From Candidatus Saccharimonadota bacterium (lineage in GTDB: Bacteria > Patescibacteriota > Saccharimonadia > Saccharimonadales > Saccharimonadaceae), in NCBI GenBank assembly GCA_946893605.1, contig OX335598.1:434001-498000 (forward strand): a DNA stretch of 64,000 bases. The letters run 5' to 3'. The notes below the pieces were generated by a model, which searched no databases, was not told the origin of the DNA, and saw only the letters and a program-made list of their open reading frames with translations. This document shows positions 20,574-32,065 of this stretch, piece after piece. Each line of letters begins with the position of its first letter. The first letter of the stretch is position 1. Both the position numbers and the translations under genes were made by a program.

Positions 20574-20592
20574 ATTGTAAAGTATTTACAAT
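20574..20592. promoter_or_regulatory. Palindromic Fur/PerR-type operator over the fur -10
   Basis: ATTGTAAAGTATTTACAAT: 8-bp arms ATTGTAAA/TTTACAAT around a 3-nt centre. On the minus strand its last six bases TACAAT are the fur -10. The architecture is that of a Fur-family box and predicts autorepression of fur-trxA. Confidence 0.75.
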
Positions 20593-20619
20593 AAATAAAC
20601 AAGGACTTTGCTACATAAA

Positions 20620-20648
20620 TTGACTTATATCTATATATTCCATATAAT
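20620..20648 (+). promoter_or_regulatory. Consensus promoter of the ABC exporter gene
   Basis: TTGACT, 17-nt spacer, TATAAT. It is only ~30 bp from the Fur-type operator, so divergent control is possible. Confidence 0.8.
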
Positions 20649-20659
20649 AGTCAAAGTCT

Positions 20660-20707
20660 ATGAACTCCCGACGACGAGTTCCTCTAATATACATTTTGAA
20701 TGATTAA
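20660..20707 (+). CDS. Possible 15-codon leader peptide
   Basis: ATG 11 nt after the -10 opens MNSRRRVPLIYILND and stops at TAA, overlapping the ATG of the ABC gene by 8 nt. Within it GAACTC (20662-20667)/GAGTTC (20676-20681) can form a small hairpin. The position suggests a translated leader coupled to the exporter; three consecutive Arg codons are suggestive but not proof of attenuation. Confidence 0.35.
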   Translation: MNSRRRVPLIYILND

Positions 20708-22538
20708 GAACGCTCAGTTTTCTGCGCAGTTTATAAATACTAATTTATTATCGAAAGGAATTGATTTGAAAAACAAACCAAACAGCAAAGAAATATTTTG
20801 TCTATTCTGGAAAACGTCAGTACCATACAAACACCGCCGAAACTTGGCAATATTTTTTGCAATGCTCACACTCGTGGTTACTATTTTTGTCGGCCCACTT
20901 ATAATTGCTCAACTTCTTAGTATTATCCAACATAATCAGTTACACGACTCAAAAAACCTATGGACATTAATCGCCCTATATAGCGTCAGTGGATTGTGGT
21001 CAAGCGTTATCGGTTGGCGATTAGTCTTATATCTCGTCTGGACATTTGAAACCGCCATGCAACGAGATTTGTACACTCGATGCTTCAGCAAACTGACCAA
21101 CCAAACATTATTCTTCCACTCAAATAAATTCGGCGGGTCGCTCGTTAGCCAAACAAATAAATTAGTCGGCGCGGTAGAAAGTTTTTGGGACACGATAATT
21201 TGGTCAGTTTTGCCGCTAGTTGTTTCACTAGTCGGTTCAATAATTGTCCTATCAACTCTCCTCTGGCAATACGCGTTATTCTTACTCATCTTCTCAATCG
21301 TTTTCAGCATCGTCGTTTATTACGGATCCAAGCCAATGGCGAAATTGACAAAAAAGAAGCCAAATCCAGCAATAAATTAAACGGCCAGTTAGCCGACGTA
21401 ATCTCAAACGTTCTGGCGGTCAAGTCATCTGGCGCCGAATCTACGGAACAGAAATTTTTCGCAAAAACCGTCAACTCTTGGCGAAACTCAGAGTCTCGAC
21501 GTAATGCGCGGATTCTTAAAAGTCAGCACCGTGTATTCGTCAATCAACATGGTTATTAAAATTGGAGCAATCGCCTTCGCAGTATACGCGGCCCAGAATA
21601 ATTTGGTATCAGTGGCGTCTGTTTATCTTATTATCACCTACACTGGAAGTGTCGCGCATGAATTATGGAACATGAACGGAATTATGCGCAATTACAACCG
21701 AATTATCGGTAACGCAAATGACATGGTAGAAATCTTACAAACGCCAACGACATTGATTGATAAAAGCGATTTGAAGCTAAAAGTTACAAACGGCGAAATT
21801 TCTATGGATAAAATAACTTTCACGCACGACGAGGGTCAAGGCGACACTCTATTCCACGACTTTTCTCTGGATATTAAACCAGGCGAAAAAATAGGTTTAG
21901 TCGGAGCGAGCGGTTCCGGAAAAACGACACTCACCAAATTGCTATTACGCTTCGCTGATATTGACTCGGGAAAAATTACCATCGATGGACAAGATATTTC
22001 CGAAGTCACCCAAGCAAGCCTGCGCGCAAAAATCGCTTACGTACCGCAAGAGCCATTACTATTCCACCGCTCCGTGCGCGAAAACATCGCTTACGGCCGA
22101 CCTGATGCAACTGACACAGAAATTGAAGAAGCCGCCAAAAAAGCTGGCGCTTACGATTTTATCGTTGGACTTAAAGACGGTTTCGACACAATGGTTGGCG
22201 AGCGCGGAATTAAATTATCTGGCGGACAGCGACAACGAGTTGCAATTGCTAGGGCAATCCTAAAAGATGCGCCAATTCTAGTCCTCGACGAGGCGACTTC
22301 AGCGCTAGATTCTGAGTCAGAAGCGTTGATACAAAAATCCTTGGAAACGTTGATGGAGAATCGAACCTCAATTGTCATTGCCCATCGCTTGTCTACAATT
22401 GCTAAGTTGGACCGTATAATTGTTTTGAAGGATGGAAAAATTGTCGAGGATGGATCACACGACGAACTCATCAATAAAAAACGCGGTGTTTACGCGAAAT
22501 TATGGGCGCGGCAATCTGGCGGATTTATTGAAGAATAG
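20700..22538 (+). CDS. ABC exporter, fused membrane and ATPase domains, frameshifted
   Basis: ~610 residues: a six-helix exporter membrane domain followed by an ATPase with Walker A GASGSGKTT, signature LSGGQRQRVAIARA, Walker B ILVLDEATSALD and the H-loop IAHRLST. This is the half-transporter type that dimerises (MsbA/LmrA/MdlB-like); substrate unknown. Two single-base slips break it: one A missing in the run at ~21350, and one near 21485. The ATG at 20700 follows the leader peptide; an internal TTG at 20766 with AAAGGA upstream is an alternative start. Confidence 0.88.
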
Positions 22539-22560
22539 CTCAATCTGCATACGCCAATCA

Positions 22561-22569
22561 TGCTATAAT
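22561..22569 (+). promoter_or_regulatory. Extended -10 of the DedA gene
   Basis: TGCTATAAT, 6 nt before ATG 22576; no SD. Confidence 0.75.
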
Positions 22570-22575
22570 TAAGGT

Positions 22576-23224
22576 ATGGAATCTTTTATTCACTTGATAA
22601 CTAGCTTCGGCGTATTGGCAATTTTATCAGTAATTTTCGCAGAATCCGGTCTACTAATCGGCTTCGTCTTACCTGGCGACAGTCTGCTTTTCACCGCTGG
22701 ATACATGGTTCAGCAGAACATCCTACACATTGACATTCACATTTTTGCGCTTTTGGTTTTGCGGCTGCAGTGCTGGGCGACAGTGTTGGTTATAGTTTTG
22801 GTCACAAAGTTGGGCGCAAGTTGTTTGGAAAAGAAAATTCCCGATTCTTCAGAAAAAATATTTGGAGCAAACAGAAAAGTTTTACGATAAGCACGGCTCA
22901 GCGACAATCGTCCTGGCTCGGTTTGTGCCAATTGTAAGAACCTTCGCCCCAATCGTTGCCGGCGCCAGTAAAATGCACTATAAAACGTTCTTAACTTTCA
23001 ATCTTATCGGTGGATTTCTTTGGTCGTCACTGTTCGTTTATCTAGGCTTCTACGCCGGAGAATTCCTAACCAAAGCGGGCGTAAATATTGAAGTTGCAGC
23101 AATCCTCATTATCTTCCTGTCTGTCTCACCAATGGCTATTCATGCTTTGAAACAACCAAATACTCGCGCTTTATTAAGAAAACAATTGTCAGTTCTCCTC
23201 TCGAAAACCAAGCGTAAAAAGTAG
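22576..23224 (+). CDS. DedA-family membrane protein, frameshifted
   Basis: ~215 residues after repair. Family marks: ESGLLIGFVLPGDSLLFTAGY, GDSVGYSFGHKVGRKLFG (in the shifted frame), and FVPIVRTFAPIVAGASKM followed by NLIGGFLWSSLFVYLGFYAG. DedA proteins are lipid scramblase/flippase-like and move undecaprenyl phosphate or phospholipids. One base is lost at ~22755 (T run) and one at ~22858 (A run). Leaderless start. Confidence 0.9.
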
Positions 23225-23226
23225 TC

Positions 23227-26036
23227 TTAAAGCATCTTTTTCAGATATTTGCCAGTGAACGAATTTGGCACCTTGGCGATATCTTCAGGCGTACCGCAAG
23301 CCACAACGGTACCGCCACCAATTCCGCCCTCTGGACCCATATCAATTATCCAGTCAGCCGACTTTATGACGTCCAAATTATGCTCAATGATAATCATGCT
23401 ATTACCGCCTTCAACCAATTGCTGTAAAATCCCCAACAGTCGTTTTACGTCAGCAGAATGAAGCCCAGTGGTTGGCTCGTCCAGAATGTACATAGTTTTT
23501 CCAGTGGAACGCTTGGAAAGTTCCGTTGCCAATTTAATTCGCTGCGCCTCACCGCCCGAAAAAGTAGTTGCTGGCTGACCAAGTTTAATATAGCCAAGCC
23601 CAACCTCAACCAGCGTCTGAAGTTTACGTGCAATATTCGGCACGCTATCAAAAAACTCCGCCGCTTGATCAATTGTCATATCCAAAACATCGGCAATCGT
23701 CTTGTCTTTATACTTAATTTCCAGCGCCTCGCGATTGTAACGTTTGCCGTGACACTCGTCACATTGAACGTAAACGTCCGGCAAAAAGTGCATTTCAATT
23801 TTTATCACACCATCACCCTGACAATTTTCGCAGCGACCACCTTTAACATTAAAGCTAAAGCGTCCAGATTTATAACCTCTAACATTAGCCTCGGGCGTGC
23901 TGGCAAAAAGTTCGCGAATCGGCGTAAAAATTCCAGTGTAAGTCGCTGGATTGGAGCGCGGCGTTCGACCAATTGGCGACTGATCTATGACAATCGTCTT
24001 ATCAAGCAAATTCACACCTTCTATAGAGTCGTGCAATCCTGGCGCCGTCGTTGCGCGATTCAGCTCCGCCGCTAGTTCCCGCGCCACAATATCATTCACA
24101 AGCGTCGACTTTCCGCTACCAGAAACACCAGACACTACAGTCATCAAACCCAAAGGAAACTCCACATCAATGTTCTTAAGATTATTTTCGCGAGCGCCAC
24201 GAACAATCAACTTTCTATCTTTCACAACTTTGCGACGCTTTTTCGGAACGGCAATTTTTTCCGCCCCAGATAAATAGCGCCCCGTTATGCTGTTCTCATT
24301 TTTCGCAACAATTTCAGGCGTCCCCATTGCCACTACTTGACCGCCATTCACACCAGCTCCCGGTCCCATATCAACCAAAAAATCACTCTGACGAATCGTG
24401 TCCTCGTCGTGCTCAACCACCAGCACAGAATTTCCTAAATCACGAAGGCGCTTCAACATATCAATCAACTTGTCGTTGTCACGTTGATGAAGCCCAATTG
24501 ACGGCTCGTCCAGTACATAAAGCACACCCTGAAGCCCAGCACCAATTTGCGTCGCCAAGCGAATTCGTTGCGCCTCGCCACCGCTAAGCGTGTTAGCTGC
24601 TCGACTTAGCTCCAAATAGTTCAGTCCAACGTTGCTCATAAACGCCAAACGAGATTTAATTTCCTTCACAATTAAGCGAGCAATCGTCATTTCTTGCTCA
24701 GTCAATTGAAGCTTATTGTCAAACAAATCCAGTGCGTCATCAACACTCAAATCACACACGTCAACAATATTCAATTCATGAACCGTCACCGCCAAAACCA
24801 CAGGTTTCAGGCGCGCACCTTTACAAGCATAATCCCTCTCGCGCATAAATCGCTCAATATCTCGTCGCATAAAATCACTATCAGTTTCTTTCCAGCGTCG
24901 CTCCAGATTAGGAATAACACCCTCATAAGTCGTATCATAATGTCGACCGCCACCCAAATCAACGCGATATTTTTGGTCGCCAGTTCCGTATAATATTTTA
25001 TGTTTAGCATCATCAGAAAGCTTGCCTACGGGGACTTTCAAACTAAAGCCGTGAGCTTCAGCAACAGACGCCAATCGCTTCATATTCCAAGCGTCAGAAT
25101 TCATTCGATTATAAGGTCGAATTGCTCCTTCGGAAATCGTCAAATTGTTATTAAAGACCAATTCTGGATAACCTCCAACCTCGACCCCAAACCCGTACAC
25201 ACAGGACAAGCTCCTTGCGGCGCGTTAAAACTAAACAGTCGCGGCTCCAGCTCTGGAATATCGACATCAGGGTGATCAACACAGGCGTATCTCTGCGAAA
25301 ATGTCTTCACTTCGTCGCTATCCGCGTCCAAAACCTCGATAACTCCCTGACCCAAATCCAGCGCCTGCTCAACGCTCTGACTTAGTCGAGATCGCATTTC
25401 CGCCGCCAACGCCAACCTATCAACAACCAACTCGATGTTATGCTTGTAGCTTTTTTGTAACTCTGGAAATTCATCCAGCGCGTACACTACGCCGTCCACG
25501 CGAACCCTGGCATAACCAAGCCGCTGATATTGCTCCGGAATATGAGCAAACTCGCCTTTTTTATTCTTAATAATTGGCGCCAATAGCAAAATTCGCTTAT
25601 CAACAAATTGCCGCAGAATCTCATCAATAATCACCTCGGTCGTGCGACGCGTCACTTCATTGCCACAAATCGGACAATGCGGCACACCAATTCGCGCGAA
25701 CAAAAGCCTCAGATAATCATAAATTTCTGTCACCGTAGCCACGGTCGAACGCGGATTACGGCTGGTCGACTTCTGGTCAATCGAAATCGCTGGACTAAGC
25801 CCTTCAATCGAATCAACATCAGGCTTATCCATCGTACCCAAGAATTGACGCGCATAGGAATTGAGGCTCTCCATATAACGGCGCTGACCTTCGGCATAAA
25901 TCGTGTCAAATGCCAAACTAGATTTCCCAGACCCACTAAGCCCCGTAATCACCACCAGCTGATCTCGCGGAATCTCAATATCTACATTTTTCAGATTGTG
26001 CTCACGAGCACCTTTAACACGAATTACCTCTGTCAT
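23227..26036 (-). CDS. uvrA: Excinuclease ABC subunit A, one frameshift
   Basis: ~936 residues, normal for UvrA. It has two ABC modules: first Walker A GLSGSGKSS near the N-terminus, signature LSGGEAQRIRLATQIG, second Walker A GVSGSGKST, signature FSGGEAQRIKLATEL. Zinc-binding cysteines are in CPICGNE/CPVC and CENCQGDG/CDECHGKRYN. It recognises DNA lesions with UvrB. One base is missing near 25195 (between SRLEV and PELVFNNN). TATAAT lies 9 nt upstream of ATG. Convergent with dedA, 2-bp gap. Confidence 0.95.
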
Positions 26037-26045
26037 AACCGCTAT

Positions 26046-26051
26046 ATTATA
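26046..26051 (-). promoter_or_regulatory. -10 hexamer of uvrA
   Basis: TATAAT 9 nt before the uvrA ATG, leaving a leader of 2-3 nt at most. Confidence 0.55.
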
Positions 26052-26121
26052 CAGGTTTTTGACAATTTTTTCCAGTCCAAATATCGACGCAAATCAGAGT
26101 TAAAACACATTACGCTTATGA

Positions 26122-26150
26122 TTGCAAGTCAATATCTTATTTGCTACAGT
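26122..26150 (+). promoter_or_regulatory. Promoter of the 26158 gene
   Basis: TTGCAA, 17-nt spacer, TACAGT, then 7 nt to ATG 26158; leaderless. Confidence 0.65.
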
Positions 26151-26157
26151 TAGATCT

Positions 26158-26544
26158 ATGAGAAAGCTGGGCATTTACTTAATTATGATCATCGGAGCGA
26201 TACTACTCGCACCTTTTGTAATTGACCAACTTTTTTTCTTCTTTTTCCTAGGAAAAATTCCCTTCACGAACATCAGCCTGCCCGCAATTTTAATGGTTAT
26301 TTTCTGGGCAATTATCGTACCGTTGGCAATTATCCTCAGAAAATCACTTTCTGTCCTGTTTTGGGAATTCATTAGCATTGCCGGCGAAATCGCACAACGA
26401 CGAATCAACAGAAAAATCCGCTACTTTACACCAAACCAAAAAAGCGAACTTATTTTATTATCAATTTATCTACTTTCCAATATGAAAAAGAGCGAGCCTT
26501 ATGATGAGATTGAATCTCAAAAGCTCGCTCCGTCTATGACCTAA
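26158..26544 (+). CDS. Small two-helix membrane protein, unknown
   Basis: 128 residues: two transmembrane helices (LIMIIGAILLAPFVIDQLFFFFF and ILMVIFWAIIVPLAIIL) followed by a basic C-terminus (QRRINRKIRYF). No family recognised. The ATG at 26158 is fixed by the promoter at 7 nt; the in-frame ATG at 26122 lies in the -35. A terminator hairpin is built into its last codons. Confidence 0.6.
   Translation: MRKLGIYLIMIIGAILLAPFVIDQLFFFFFLGKIPFTNISLPAILMVIFWAIIVPLAIILRKSLSVLFWEFISIAGEIAQRRINRKIRYFTPNQKSELILLSIYLLSNMKKSEPYDEIESQKLAPSMT
26490..26530 (+). terminator. Terminator inside the 3' end of the 26158 gene
   Basis: GAGCGAGC pairs with GCTCGCTC, with GAGATT/AATCTC nested within. The coding sequence ends 14 nt later and TTTTTT follows, so the last 18 codons double as a hairpin. 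Confidence 0.6.
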
Positions 26545-26548
26545 TTTT

Positions 26549-27826
26549 TTACAGCCGTTTTCTCAATACCAACACACCAGCTGCGACAGCCACAACAGCT
26601 AATCCGCCAACTACCCAAACAGAGTTTCCTGTTTCTGCAAGAATTCTTGAGGGTTTTTCTGGTTTTTTATTAAAAGTGGACGATGATGATGTTGTAGCGG
26701 TTGCCGAAATACCCGAAGATGAAGAGCTTGTGGATGGAGCGGCAGCTCCGCTCGCGCCTGAGCCGGTACCGCCAGGAGCTACAGGTAGAGGTGTTGGTAG
26801 AGTTGCTAGACGATAGATATTGTCACCTGGCGATACAGCCAATATCTTGTGACCATCAGCCGACATAGAGATAGATGCCGCAGAAGAAACCGCCTCATCA
26901 CCCCATTTCTGCCAAGTTTCACCCCCATCCGTAGTCACAACAACTGGTACAGCTGGAGTACCATCAAATGTAGCAAATATTTTTTTACCGTCATTACTAA
27001 TACCACTCAACACGACATTACGTATGTCGTTTATAGGATACTCGGGTAGCTGAACCCAGTTGGCGCCACCATCTACAGATGTATGAAAGCCATCAAACAC
27101 ACCTTTACTATTAGGGCTAAAGCTGACACGATCAACATAATATCCAATAGTAGACCAAGTCATACCGTAGTCAGTAGATTGCCGCAGCGTGCGATCACTA
27201 TTCCGGCGAGTCATCTTTCCGCCATTAAAGACATAGTCGGGGCACTCCCCTCCTTTTCTGGCACCCAAGTATTGCCGCCGTCGGTAGATACGCTCATAGG
27301 GGGCTGTATGGGAAGTTACGCTCCCACACATAGCCAACGTGGAGCCGTCTGGACTCATCAATACGCGCGCGGTATCTGCAACGAACTGATTACGCTTAGT
27401 CCAAGTTCGACCGCCATCAGTAGAGATGTAGATAGCATTTTCACCATGCTTCCCCTTTACGACCAGCCTAGAGCCATCGGAGCTAACTAGCAATCCATTC
27501 GCACCTTCTGGCGCAGCGAAAGTATTCCAGCTTGCGCCATCGTCCACAGAAACCAGAAGACTAACGCCACCACCAGACAAATTTTTCCGCAAGACAAAAA
27601 GCTTTGACCCGTCCAGACTGACACGCGACTCCGAAATATTCCCCTGTCCAGGTATAGTTATATCTCTCCATGTATACTTAGGCGATTCCTCTGCTCTAAC
27701 CAAAGGCGACAGAACTGCCAATGCTGATAATACAAATACTAAGGACAGCATTCCTATACATACTACGTGTTTTCTGTTCTTAATCAACGTCACTCCTCCA
27801 TTTTTTATTTTTCTATGCGAAACCAT
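26549..27826 (-). CDS. Cell-wall-anchored Asp-box (BNR/sialidase-fold) surface protein
   Basis: ~425 residues. A signal peptide (VVCIGMLSLVFVLSALAVL...VRA) precedes a beta-propeller-like domain with repeated Asp-boxes (S/TxDxGxTW): VDDGASW, TDGGRTW, TDYGMTW, VDGGANW, TDGGETW. A Ser-rich linker leads to a sorting signal LAETG, a hydrophobic helix and RKRL, as in sortase substrates. Between ~27245 and ~27305 another Asp-box (STDGGNTW) appears in a shifted frame, so two compensating indels lie at C and G runs. Start 27826 follows TGCTAAAAT by 7 nt; a TTG after GGAGG is an alternative. The ligand is unknown. Confidence 0.82.
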   Translation of the reverse strand: MVSHRKIKNGGVTLIKNRKHVVCIGMLSLVFVLSALAVLSPLVRAEESPKYTWRDITIPGQGNISESRVSLDGSKLFVLRKNLSGGGVSLLVSVDDGASWNTFAAPEGANGLLVSSDGSRLVVKGKHGENAIYISTDGGRTWTKRNQFVADTARVLMSPDGSTLAMCGSVTSHTAPYERIYRRRQYLGARKGGECPDYVFNGGKMTRRNSDRTLRQSTDYGMTWSTIGYYVDRVSFSPNSKGVFDGFHTSVDGGANWVQLPEYPINDIRNVVLSGISNDGKKIFATFDGTPAVPVVVTTDGGETWQKWGDEAVSSAASISMSADGHKILAVSPGDNIYRLATLPTPLPVAPGGTGSGASGAAAPSTSSSSSGISATATTSSSSTFNKKPEKPSRILAETGNSVWVVGGLAVVAVAAGVLVLRKRL

Positions 27827-27833
27827 CTTTCTG

Positions 27834-27842
27834 ATTTTAGCA
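27834..27842 (-). promoter_or_regulatory. Extended -10 of the Asp-box protein gene
   Basis: TGCTAAAAT, 7 nt before ATG 27826. It overlaps the end of the sbcB coding region, so the promoter lies inside the upstream gene. Confidence 0.55.
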
Positions 27843-27852
27843 TAACCGCATT

Positions 27853-29271
27853 TCAAGCGTCAACAGAAGGTAGAACCGATTCCAGCCATAATTGCAATTC
27901 TTGCAAAATAAACTGCTGTTCGTCAGTCGCACTAGGCGCCAATCGTTGCAAAGATTTCATAAATTGCGGCAGTTGCGCCTGTAAATGCTCATTGCGCCAT
28001 TCTTCCCATTGTCGTAACTCATCTTCACTAAGCAAATTAGGAAAACTTCGCGCTTTATAATGCAACAATAGTGACGACAATCGCTCATCCTGAAAATCCG
28101 GATGAAAATCAGCCAACTCACGCTCGCCAGCATTACGCACAGCTTCAACGCGAACTCGATCACTATTGTCCAAAAACCCATCGTATAATTGCGCTTCTGG
28201 ATCGGTCATTTTCTTAAACTCTGGCCTATTCTCAAATATACTACGCAGCCTTTCGGCAAAATCTGGATGAGAAAGTAAAATATCTTGGTGCTTCTGTACA
28301 GTTTCCGCATCCAGAGAAATTTTCTTCCAGCCATCGCCCTGAGTTAACACGCCAAGTGGCGAAACTGCTGGGCAACGATTATATTGCAATTCCTTAACTG
28401 GCAATTTAACGAAATCCTCAGCTTGCCTTTCTTCCCACGTTGCAAATATCTTCGCCGACAATTCCTCAACGCTCAGATCAACAAACGGCGTCGGATCATA
28501 GCGCAAATCATAAACAATCACGCCACCGTTTCGGCTCGTAGTTAGCGGAAAAGCCACGGTCGTTTTGGCAAATTCTTTATCATAACGACCACTCGCATAA
28601 ACAAAAGGTTTCTTATCATCGACATTCACCAGTTTTTGGACCAATTTCTTGTCGCGCATTTTTAGTAAATAGTCGTACATTTGCGGCTGATTCTGCTTAA
28701 TCAATTTAGTCACAGCAATCAACGCCGTCACGTCTGCCAACGCATCATGGGCGTTTTCGTGTTCTATTCCGTTGGCTTTCGTGATGAGCTCCAAGCGGTT
28801 GCTCGGCTCACCTTTATCGTCAATTGGCCACTCAATTCCCTCAGGTCGAAGTGCCCTGGTTAAACGCACCACGTCCAACAAATCCCATCTGGATCGACCG
28901 TCTTTCCAAGTCCATTCGTATGGATCGTAAAAATTTCGCCAGAACAAATGACGAATAAACTCGTCGTCAAAACGGATATTATTAAAACCAACAGCAATCG
29001 TATCAGGCGTAAATATTTCCTCGCTTAACATACGCGCAAATTGAGCCTCAGTATAGCCTTCTTCGACAGTTTTTTGCGGCGTTATGCCCGTCACCATCAA
29101 CGCATCAGGACTCGGCAGCGTATCGTCATTTAGTGTCACGAGGATATTGTACGATTCACCAATCGGCTGCAAATCCATATCGGTTCGCTGACCGGCAAAT
29201 TGCATAATTCGATCTTGTCGAGGATTAAGACCGCTAGTTTCAAGATCATAGAAGAAAAATGTTTGCGCCAT
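27853..29271 (-). CDS. sbcB: Exodeoxyribonuclease I
   Basis: 472 residues, the usual ExoI length. The DEDDh exonuclease starts at once: TFFFYDLETSGLNPRQDRIMQFAGQRTD, then IAVGFNNIRFDDEF and HENAHDALADVTALIA with the catalytic His/Asp. The SH3-like and C-terminal helical domains follow (PEFKKMTDPEAQLYDGF, LLLHYKARSFPNLLSEDE). It degrades ssDNA 3' to 5' in repair and recombination. Leaderless start. Confidence 0.95.
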   Translation of the reverse strand: MAQTFFFYDLETSGLNPRQDRIMQFAGQRTDMDLQPIGESYNILVTLNDDTLPSPDALMVTGITPQKTVEEGYTEAQFARMLSEEIFTPDTIAVGFNNIRFDDEFIRHLFWRNFYDPYEWTWKDGRSRWDLLDVVRLTRALRPEGIEWPIDDKGEPSNRLELITKANGIEHENAHDALADVTALIAVTKLIKQNQPQMYDYLLKMRDKKLVQKLVNVDDKKPFVYASGRYDKEFAKTTVAFPLTTSRNGGVIVYDLRYDPTPFVDLSVEELSAKIFATWEERQAEDFVKLPVKELQYNRCPAVSPLGVLTQGDGWKKISLDAETVQKHQDILLSHPDFAERLRSIFENRPEFKKMTDPEAQLYDGFLDNSDRVRVEAVRNAGERELADFHPDFQDERLSSLLLHYKARSFPNLLSEDELRQWEEWRNEHLQAQLPQFMKSLQRLAPSATDEQQFILQELQLWLESVLPSVDA

Positions 29272-29277
29272 ATTTAT

Positions 29278-29286
29278 ATTATATCA
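29278..29286 (-). promoter_or_regulatory. Extended -10 of sbcB
   Basis: TGATATAAT, 6 nt before ATG 29271; no SD. Confidence 0.75.
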
Positions 29287-29318
29287 TCAAGCTCACGCTA
29301 ATTTACGCAATTAAAAAT

Positions 29319-30683
<1,365 letters not shown>

Positions 30684-30706
30684 TTACACTGGTGTCATTT
30701 TAAATT

Positions 30707-31876
30707 TTAGTGAATGAAGTTATAACGACGAGCCTCAGCAAGCGGTACGGTACGAGGAGAGATAATATTATAACCCTTATAATTCATTTCCGAAATATAG
30801 ATATTCTGACCATCTACTCGCTCCACGATACCGACATGTCCGTAACCAAAGCCACCCCAAGTATTCTGTATAATAGCACCCGGCGCTGGAACATTGTTAA
30901 CCACGAGCCCAGCAGCACGAGCACTATCACTCCAAGCCTTAGCATGACCCCAGAAACTACCAATTGGACGACCCAGCTGCAAACGACGCTCATATGCATA
31001 CCAAGTACAGTTACCCGCCGCATAACGGTTACCGACAGAAGCGGTTAGCCAATTTCGACTTGCACTCGTAGTGGTAGACCTACTTCGTGAAGCGACATAA
31101 CCAGGTCGCTCATTTTCTGGAAGCTCACCTCCAGGCAACACAATCCTAGAGCCAGCAGACAACTTCGCACCATCATCAATATCATTATACAGAACGACGC
31201 GTTCAGCACTCGTTTTATACTTTTCTGCCAGAGATTGGGCAGTATCACCGTCTTTAATAGTATAAACAACACCGTCAACAAGAGGCACGACTAGAGTCTT
31301 ATTCGGCTCTACAGCATCCGAAGTTGTATTATTAGCCCAACGAAGCGTCTGAGATGAAATCTTAAATTTCTTAGCAATAGATTCCATCGTGTCACCTTCT
31401 TTGGTTACATAAGACGAAATGCCACGCGCCGCCGAAGTATCCGGCTTAACAATATCAGGTTTTGTTATAACTTCTGTATCGTTCTGAGAAAGATTCTTCT
31501 TAATCGTTAGCGAGGTTTCAGATTCGCGCAAATCACCAGCTGAAGGCAATTCCGCCGTTTCCGCCAAGTTAGTTACAGCATTAGCTGCCGTTAATTCATC
31601 TACTGAAGCTGTTTTAGACTTAGCAGACTTAGATACCGATGAAACACCAGTAGCTTCAGATGATGCCAAAGTTTTTGATCTTTCAGCGGATACATTACTA
31701 CCGCTATTACCGTAGACCAAAAATGATATAGTCAATAAAAATATTCCACCGTAGATTGCAAATGATTGCAGTTTACGTTTCTTACTCCGAAGAGATGTAA
31801 AATGGTTACGAATAATCGTTCTCCTTGCGCCAATGTTACCACTAGCGCCTCTACCAAATTGTCTTTCTTCTCGCAA
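30707..31876 (-). CDS. Secreted LysM-CHAP peptidoglycan hydrolase
   Basis: 389 residues: basic N-terminus, one membrane/signal helix (IYGGIFLLTISFLVYG), a linker, two LysM repeats (YVTKEGDTMESIAKKF... and YTIKDGDTAQSLAEKY...) and a C-terminal CHAP domain with the catalytic Cys in AAGNCTWYAYERR and His in GFGYGHVGIVERV. Such enzymes cut peptide cross-links, for self-remodelling or against a host wall. The first codon is TTG without clear SD; the true start is uncertain. Confidence 0.9.
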   Translation of the reverse strand: MREERQFGRGASGNIGARRTIIRNHFTSLRSKKRKLQSFAIYGGIFLLTISFLVYGNSGSNVSAERSKTLASSEATGVSSVSKSAKSKTASVDELTAANAVTNLAETAELPSAGDLRESETSLTIKKNLSQNDTEVITKPDIVKPDTSAARGISSYVTKEGDTMESIAKKFKISSQTLRWANNTTSDAVEPNKTLVVPLVDGVVYTIKDGDTAQSLAEKYKTSAERVVLYNDIDDGAKLSAGSRIVLPGGELPENERPGYVASRSRSTTTSASRNWLTASVGNRYAAGNCTWYAYERRLQLGRPIGSFWGHAKAWSDSARAAGLVVNNVPAPGAIIQNTWGGFGYGHVGIVERVDGQNIYISEMNYKGYNIISPRTVPLAEARRYNFIH

Positions 31877-32065
31877 TAGAACAGGATATGTTGTCGACCT
31901 AATTGATTATTATTATTCTACATTAGTTTTGCTATATCCGTAGCGACAATTTTGGCAGGTCATTTATCGTAATTCACCCCTGTTGATAAATTAGACAAAT
32001 GATCTAACATCTATTTTACACAACATTGACAATAAAGTCAATAAATTTTATAAAATGCGTTTTTG

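Noticed and set aside
32024-32041. Rho-independent terminator after mltG
   Set aside because: ATTGAC/GTCAAT forms only a weak AT-rich stem and has no T run on the minus strand, so I do not list it as a terminator.
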